20,065 nt of DNA from DATFVJ01 sp035517695 (GTDB lineage: Bacteria > Actinomycetota > Actinomycetes > Streptosporangiales > Streptosporangiaceae), in assembly GCA_035517695.1 (NCBI GenBank), contig DATIYI010000178.1:1-20065 (forward strand), read 5' to 3'. Shown here piece after piece: positions 14,818-20,065 of this stretch (its first letter is position 1; each line of letters opens with the position of its first letter). The translations under genes and the position numbers were made by a program. The notes beneath the pieces were generated by a model. It was not told the DNA's origin. It searched no databases and saw only the letters and a list, made by a program, of their open reading frames with translations.

Positions 14818-15849
14818 CTAACACGACGGTACCGGCCTGCCCGCGTTGATCGCGTGCAGGTCCTGTACCGCCTGGCCGAGCGTGCTCACCTTCACGATGC
14901 GTAGCCCGGCCGGCACCGAGCCGCGCACGTCAGAGCAGTTGCTCGCGGGCGCGAGAAAGATCGTGGCACCTTCGTTGCGTGCACCGACCATCTTCTGCTG
15001 TATGCCGCCGATAGCGCCCACGTTTCCGTTCGCGTCGATCTCCCCGGTGCCCGCGATGAATCTGTCATGGGCAAGATTGTCCGGCGTCAGCTTGTCCACC
15101 AGGCCGAGCGCGAACATCATTCCAGCGCTCGGGCCGCCGACGTCGCCGACCCGGATCCGCACCGTGAAAGGAAACTTGAACTGCTCGCTGACGACTACCC
15201 CGACGGCTGCCTGCCCTTGCTGCGATTTTGTTACCAGCCGGACCGTCTTGACCTGGCCGTGCCGTGAGATGGTGAGCTCGACGGGCGCGCCCGGGTGACG
15301 GGCGCGGATCAGGCTCGCCGCCTTGTCCGCCGAAGATACCGCAGTACCGCCGACCGCCGTGATTACGTCGCCCGCCCGCAGCACGGAGTAGGCAGGCATC
15401 CCCTTGACGGTCTGGGCGACGATCACCACCGTCGTGAAGCCGATCTTGAGCTCGCGCAGCGCCGCCGCCGTGGCGAGTTGCTGCGAGCTGGTCATCTCCT
15501 GGACGTTCTGCTGCTGCACCTGTTGCACGCTCGCGCTTGTGCCGAACAGTTCCTCCTGCGGAACGACCGCGTCGTGCGGCGCCAGCCAGGCTCGCAGCGC
15601 GGTATAGAGGTTAATCTCGTCCCCTGGGCCACCCTGATAGCTGACCGTTACCAGATTGAGGTGGCCGCTCGTCGGATACACCTTGTGACCGACGACCGTG
15701 ATGAGCGGCTTCCCGCTCTCGCTGCCGAGCGTGTTGAACGTCGGACCCGGGCTCAGTACCACGTAAGGGACGGGCAGTACGGCACCGGTCAGGGCCAGGA
15801 CTGCGGCGCCGATCCCGGCGACGAGCATCGTCAGGGCGCGTCGCGACAT
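14818..15849 (-). CDS. YlbL-type PDZ / Lon-like serine protease, membrane anchored
   Basis: A 343-residue secreted or membrane-anchored protease. One N-terminal hydrophobic helix (about 7-29) serves as signal anchor. A PDZ domain (about 125-205) includes KGMPAYSVLRAGDVITAVGG and is followed by a Lon-type proteolytic domain (about 225-335). The Ser-Lys dyad is visible: Ser241 in GGPSAGMMFAL and Lys286 in GGIQQKMVGARN, with TGEIDANGNVGAIGG between them. There is no AAA+ ATPase domain, as expected for this family. The product starts at ATG 15849; the ribosome binding site is weak and Met8 is an alternative. It is directly upstream of UPF0182 with a 205-bp gap, so each may have its own promoter. 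Natural substrates are not known to me for this family in actinobacteria. Confidence 0.92.
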   Translation of the reverse strand: MSRRALTMLVAGIGAAVLALTGAVLPVPYVVLSPGPTFNTLGSESGKPLITVVGHKVYPTSGHLNLVTVSYQGGPGDEINLYTALRAWLAPHDAVVPQEELFGTSASVQQVQQQNVQEMTSSQQLATAAALRELKIGFTTVVIVAQTVKGMPAYSVLRAGDVITAVGGTAVSSADKAASLIRARHPGAPVELTISRHGQVKTVRLVTKSQQGQAAVGVVVSEQFKFPFTVRIRVGDVGGPSAGMMFALGLVDKLTPDNLAHDRFIAGTGEIDANGNVGAIGGIQQKMVGARNEGATIFLAPASNCSDVRGSVPAGLRIVKVSTLGQAVQDLHAINAGRPVPSC

Positions 15850-15919
15850 GCACGGAAGACTATTGCACTGTCACACTCTGCCGGTCACGCCCCGCCTGTC
15901 ATGCGCGGCCGGCCAGGCA

Positions 15920-15944
15920 CCGCGATTTGGCCGCCGCGATTTGG
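15920..15944. repeat. Short direct repeat ccgcgatttgg
   Basis: Two 11-bp copies (15920-15930 and 15934-15944) lie 14 bp apart in the 118-bp gap between the moaE stop and the PDZ protease start. They could be a pair of sites for a regulator of the protease gene or chance; there is no further support. Confidence 0.3.
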
Positions 15945-15967
15945 GCGCCGCGAGCCGGCACCGCACG

Positions 15968-16390
15968 TCATGCGCTGCCGACCCACTCGCCGTCCCCGTC
16001 GTCGAACTGCTGGTGCTTCCAGATCGGCACGGTGGCCTTCAGCTCGTCTATCAGCGCGCGGCAAGCGGCGAACGCCTCCGCGCGGTGCGGGCACGACACG
16101 GCGACCACCACGGCGAGGTCCCCGATCGCGAGCTCGCCGGTGCGATGTACGGCCGCGACGGCGAGCGCGCCGGACTCTGCCGCCACCTTCTCCGCGACCC
16201 GGCGCAGCTCATCGGTCGCGGACTCATGCGCGGTATACGACAGCCGGGTCACGCCGCGTCCATGATCGATCTGCCTGACCTGGCCAGTGAATATCACGGT
16301 GCCACCGGCCTGCGCATCGGCGACGGCGGCAAGCACCTCGTCAACAGAAAGCGGCGTGGCGCGTATCCCAATCAACCGGACGACTCCCAC
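15968..16390 (-). CDS. moaE: Molybdopterin synthase catalytic subunit MoaE
   Basis: MoaE, with the thiocarboxylated small subunit MoaD, converts precursor Z (cPMP) to molybdopterin in the cytosol. I choose GTG 16390 (VGVVRLIGIRATPLSVDEVL), giving 140 residues, the usual MoaE size. Alternatives are GTG 16399, a TTG at 16375 with GGGAG eight nt upstream, and a longer in-frame form from 16480. Conserved blocks are GGTVIFTGQVRQ (29-40, with the conserved Arg39), GRGVTRLSYTAH (44-55), VHRTGELAIGDLAVVVAVSCPHRAEAF (81-107) and LKATVPIWKHQQF (117-129), with Lys118 and Lys125 the expected catalytic lysines. No moaD or moaC is in the window. The gene is on the same strand as, and between, the SDR-like gene and the PDZ protease. 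Confidence 0.93.
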   Translation of the reverse strand: MGVVRLIGIRATPLSVDEVLAAVADAQAGGTVIFTGQVRQIDHGRGVTRLSYTAHESATDELRRVAEKVAAESGALAVAAVHRTGELAIGDLAVVVAVSCPHRAEAFAACRALIDELKATVPIWKHQQFDDGDGEWVGSA

Positions 16391-16561
16391 GCCGAACACG
16401 GTACCGGCCCGATTCCGGCCGCCGGACCCACCGCCCATACGTAACGGCCGCCGCGTGGCGCGACGTTCGCCGGGCCGCATCGCGCTTGCGCGGTTGAGGG
16501 GGCCGTGCCCAAGGCGAAGCCAAAGGGACGTGTGCGGGAGCGGAGCCAGAATCTGGTTCGG

Positions 16562-17788
16562 TCAACTGCCGCGCCGCTTGCGGCGCGCACGGCGGACGAT
16601 CGCGGCGGTGCCGATCACCGCAACGGTCGCGCCAGCCGCACCCGCGGCGGTAATCGTCGCCTCCTTGCGTGCCAGCCGCCTGCCGGCTACCGCGTGATGC
16701 CCGCCGCGCTGCTCGAGTAGCACGGTAAGCGCGCTCTCATTGTCGTACGTTGGCCGCCAGCCCACGGCGCGAAGTGCCGCCGCGTCCACCACCCACGGGT
16801 AGGTGACGTAGCGCAGATCAGCTGCGGGAGCCGGGGCTATCCCCGCTCGGTGCAGACGCTGCACGGTGCCGAAGGTGAAGCCCGCGGGCAGCTCGATGCT
16901 GCGCAGCCCGCTCAGCTCCGCCACGCGCTCCTGCTCGAGCCAGCCGTCGCAGCCAACCACGAACTCACCAGTCAGCTCTCCCGTGACCGCAAGCTCAAGC
17001 GCTGAGACGAGGTCATCGACGTGGCAGAACTGCCAGCGGGTGGCGCAGCCCTTCACGGTGAGCAGCCGTGGCGCCTCGAAATGCCTGGTAATCAACGTGT
17101 CCACGTCGTCACCCACGAGCGCGGCGGGGCGCACCACCGTGACCTGCATACCGGGATAGGCACGCGGCGCGCGGCGCGCCAGGTGCTCGATCTCCAGCAG
17201 ATCTCCGGCGATGCTGGTGTCCGGATCGGCCTGCAGCGGCGCGGTCTCCGCGAGCGGCACGGGGTTGTCAGGACTTGCGCCATACACCATCGCGCTGGTG
17301 ACAAGCACCACCCGGCCCACACCTTCCGCCGCGGCGGCGGTGAGGACTGTCTGCGCCCCGCGCACGTTGAACGCACGACGCTGCCTGTCCTCGGAGTCCG
17401 GGGCCATGTCCACGTCGGTGTGCACGACCACGTTCACGCCGGCCAGCCTGCCCGCGAGAACCGGGTCGCGGACGTCCACTACCCGCCAGACGACACCGGT
17501 GGCCTCCCCTCGGCGGTTGTCGATCGCCACCACCTTCTTGACCCGGCGGGACGCGGCGAGCCTGGCAGCAAGTGCGTGGCCGATGCCTTGCGCCGCGCCG
17601 GTCACCGCCACGATGGGGCCAGGACCGCGCGCCGCGCGGCGGTCACGGCTTCGGGCAGCAGGCACTGGCGGCGGCGTGGCCGCGGTGACCGGCGGTGGAA
17701 TCGCCGCCGGGTCGGCAGTTGGCGGCGCAGCGGCAGCGTCCTGCTTGCCGCTGCGCCGTGGGCGAACCTGGCCGCCAGAGTTGCTCAC
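16562..17788 (-). CDS. SDR-like NAD(P)-binding epimerase-family protein with C-terminal membrane helix
   Basis: The 408-residue product has a Rossmann NAD(P)-binding domain of the extended SDR/epimerase type. Residues 1-55 are Ala/Pro-rich and probably disordered. The nucleotide motif TGAAQGIGHALAARL starts near 63, an acidic IDNRRGE end of beta-2 is near 89, VVVHTDVDM near 121, and VTSAMVYGASPDNPVPLAETAP near 164. Where epimerases carry YxxxK, this protein reads DPDTSIAGDLLEIEHLAR, so the usual Tyr/Lys pair is absent. The C-terminus has a hydrophobic stretch, TAAGAAGATVAVIGTAAIV, followed by a basic RRARRKRR tail: a probable membrane anchor with a cytoplasmic basic end. Start GTG 17788 with GGGAG nine nt upstream is preferred to the upstream TTG/ATG frame. 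The substrate is unknown, and catalysis is in doubt. Confidence 0.82.
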   Translation of the reverse strand: MSNSGGQVRPRRSGKQDAAAAPPTADPAAIPPPVTAATPPPVPAARSRDRRAARGPGPIVAVTGAAQGIGHALAARLAASRRVKKVVAIDNRRGEATGVVWRVVDVRDPVLAGRLAGVNVVVHTDVDMAPDSEDRQRRAFNVRGAQTVLTAAAAEGVGRVVLVTSAMVYGASPDNPVPLAETAPLQADPDTSIAGDLLEIEHLARRAPRAYPGMQVTVVRPAALVGDDVDTLITRHFEAPRLLTVKGCATRWQFCHVDDLVSALELAVTGELTGEFVVGCDGWLEQERVAELSGLRSIELPAGFTFGTVQRLHRAGIAPAPAADLRYVTYPWVVDAAALRAVGWRPTYDNESALTVLLEQRGGHHAVAGRRLARKEATITAAGAAGATVAVIGTAAIVRRARRKRRGS

Positions 17789-17810
17789 CCTGTGTCGCTC
17801 CCGGGATAAC
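17781..17810 (+). promoter_or_regulatory. Candidate promoter of the DUF2342 zincin gene
   Basis: TTGCTC (17781-17786) and GATAAC (17805-17810) are separated by 18 bp and lie 52 bp upstream of the ATG at 17863, in the 74-bp divergent gap with the SDR-like gene. Match to the TTGACA/TATAAT pattern is partial, so this is a guess from spacing and position. It overlaps the ribosome binding site and first codons of the divergent gene. Confidence 0.3.
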
Positions 17811-17862
17811 GTGGCTAGCACAGTCAACATGACCCTTCCATCCTGCCTGAGAGGTCACACGG

Positions 17863-19473
<1,611 letters not shown>

Positions 19474-20041
19474 ATCCGCACGCGGATGCCGCGAAGAGCG
19501 GATGCCGTGAAGATTCGATATTCCCGGGTGGACGACCCCCGGGATCCCCCCCGCGGACTGTAGCGGCCGCGCGCATTGCTAGACGAGAATCCGCCGATTC
19601 ACGCAAGACTCGATTGCCCCGGGAGACCCGCTCGCGAGGGCTCAGACTGGGGCCAGACCGGCCGACGTCAGTGCGTATTGGTGGGATCGATGGCCGGGCG
19701 GGCACCCGGACTGACGCCTGATGGCCGTAATGGCACGCTAGAGCCTGAAGCCCGCGGCGAGGCGGCCATTGACCATTGCGGCTCGGTCCGCATGTCGGTG
19801 GGTTCGGGCGCCCGGTGCCAGGCACTGGATGGCGTCGGGCCGGGCTGCCAGGCATCATTGCGTGGCCGTCCGGCTGTGTGTGCCTCCTCAAGGCTTACTA
19901 CCTGTTCGCCGGTGTAACGCAGCTCTGGTCGCCGGATTTCTGAAGGGTTTTCCCGCAGAGGTGAATCGTCCGCCTCCTGGCGGGTAGCGGGGGGTGGCGC
20001 CCAACCGACTCCCGCAGTGACGGGGAAACGCAAGGAGACTC
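19474..20041. other. 568-bp intergenic region before the last gene
   Basis: No gene is supported. Minus-strand and plus-strand frames open here (for example 19668-20033 minus) have no recognisable domain and no consistent codon bias. The segment has a candidate terminator at 19523-19543 for the DUF2342 gene and a 9-bp direct repeat (tgccaggca, around 19816 and 19849). Near its end lies the AAGGAG ribosome binding site of the next gene. Its length fits a well-regulated promoter, but I found no clear -35/-10 pair or GlnR-type site. Confidence 0.5.
19523..19543 (+). terminator. Candidate stem-loop terminator after the DUF2342 gene
   Basis: CCCGGG at 19523-19528 and again at 19538-19543 surround a 9-nt loop (TGGACGACC). 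The 6-bp GC stem lies 50 bp beyond the stop codon. No T-run follows. Plausible but weak. Confidence 0.35.
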
Positions 20042-20065
20042 ATGTTCAGCAAGGACGAGGCAGTT
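20042..20065 (+). CDS. Start of a gene cut by the window edge; possibly glutamine synthetase glnA
   Basis: ATG 20042 has a good AAGGAG ribosome binding site (spacing about 5 nt) and opens MFSKDEAV before the window ends. Type I glutamine synthetases of actinobacteria often begin with MF followed by a short charged helix (M-F-x-x-x-D-E-A), so glnA is a reasonable guess. Eight residues cannot prove it. The long upstream gap would suit a nitrogen-regulated gene. Confidence 0.4.

Noticed and set aside
20018..20031. GTGACGGGGAAAC as a GlnR-type site before the possible glnA
   Set aside because: The half-sites are separated by 3 bases instead of the 6 expected, and no second pair is present.

Overview
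The window is high-GC DNA (roughly 70% G+C by eye) with strong G/C third-position bias, GTG starts and purine-rich ribosome binding sites. The gene content points to an actinomycete (Actinomycetota): coenzyme F420 genes fbiA, fbiB and a fused fbiC, an actinobacterial-type GDP-mannose pyrophosphorylase, a UPF0182 membrane protein, a YlbL-type PDZ/Lon protease and a DUF2342 zincin. From memory, fbiA-fbiB near manB matches the Mycobacterium tuberculosis Rv3261-Rv3264c neighbourhood, and the UPF0182/PDZ protease/zincin trio matches Rv3193c-Rv3195. I cannot resolve the genus.

Layout. 1-274 is unresolved. 275-1747 (minus) is a four-helix membrane protein with a very long Gln/Tyr/Gly/Ala tail. A divergent gap holding a 14-bp perfect palindrome leads to fbiA (2035-3135) and fbiB (3132-4490), which overlap by 4 bp. 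A 389-bp gap packed with GC-rich minisatellites separates them from convergent fbiC (4880-7489, minus). Upstream of fbiC on the minus strand lie a truncated and frameshifted DNA glycosylase remnant (7547-8216), manB-like nucleotidyltransferase (8221-9300), a GT4 glycosyltransferase (9415-10551) preceded by a 24-bp repeat, and a SAM methyltransferase (10916-11626). Next come UPF0182 (11724-14612), the PDZ/Lon protease (14818-15849), moaE (15968-16390) and an SDR-like NAD-binding protein (16562-17788). Divergent from the last is the DUF2342 zincin (17863-19473, plus). After a 568-bp gap, a new plus-strand gene begins at 20042; its first eight codons resemble glutamine synthetase glnA.

How the genes work together. 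FbiC makes the deazaflavin chromophore Fo. FbiA joins Fo to a phospho-lactyl or enolpyruvyl group, and FbiB adds the glutamate tail and, in actinobacteria, reduces dehydro-F420-0. FbiD/CofC, which supplies the activated donor to FbiA, is not in the window. The manB-like gene, the glycosyltransferase and the methyltransferase look like a small cell-envelope sugar cluster. MoaE belongs to molybdopterin synthesis.

The main oddities are the many short tandem repeats in intergenic and linker DNA (9, 13, 15, 17, 18, 21 and 24 bp), an extra hydrophilic segment of about 45 residues in FbiA, the broken glycosylase gene, and an SDR protein without a visible YxxxK pair. I found no CRISPR array, transposase, phage gene, tRNA or rRNA, and no clear new defence or mobile system.
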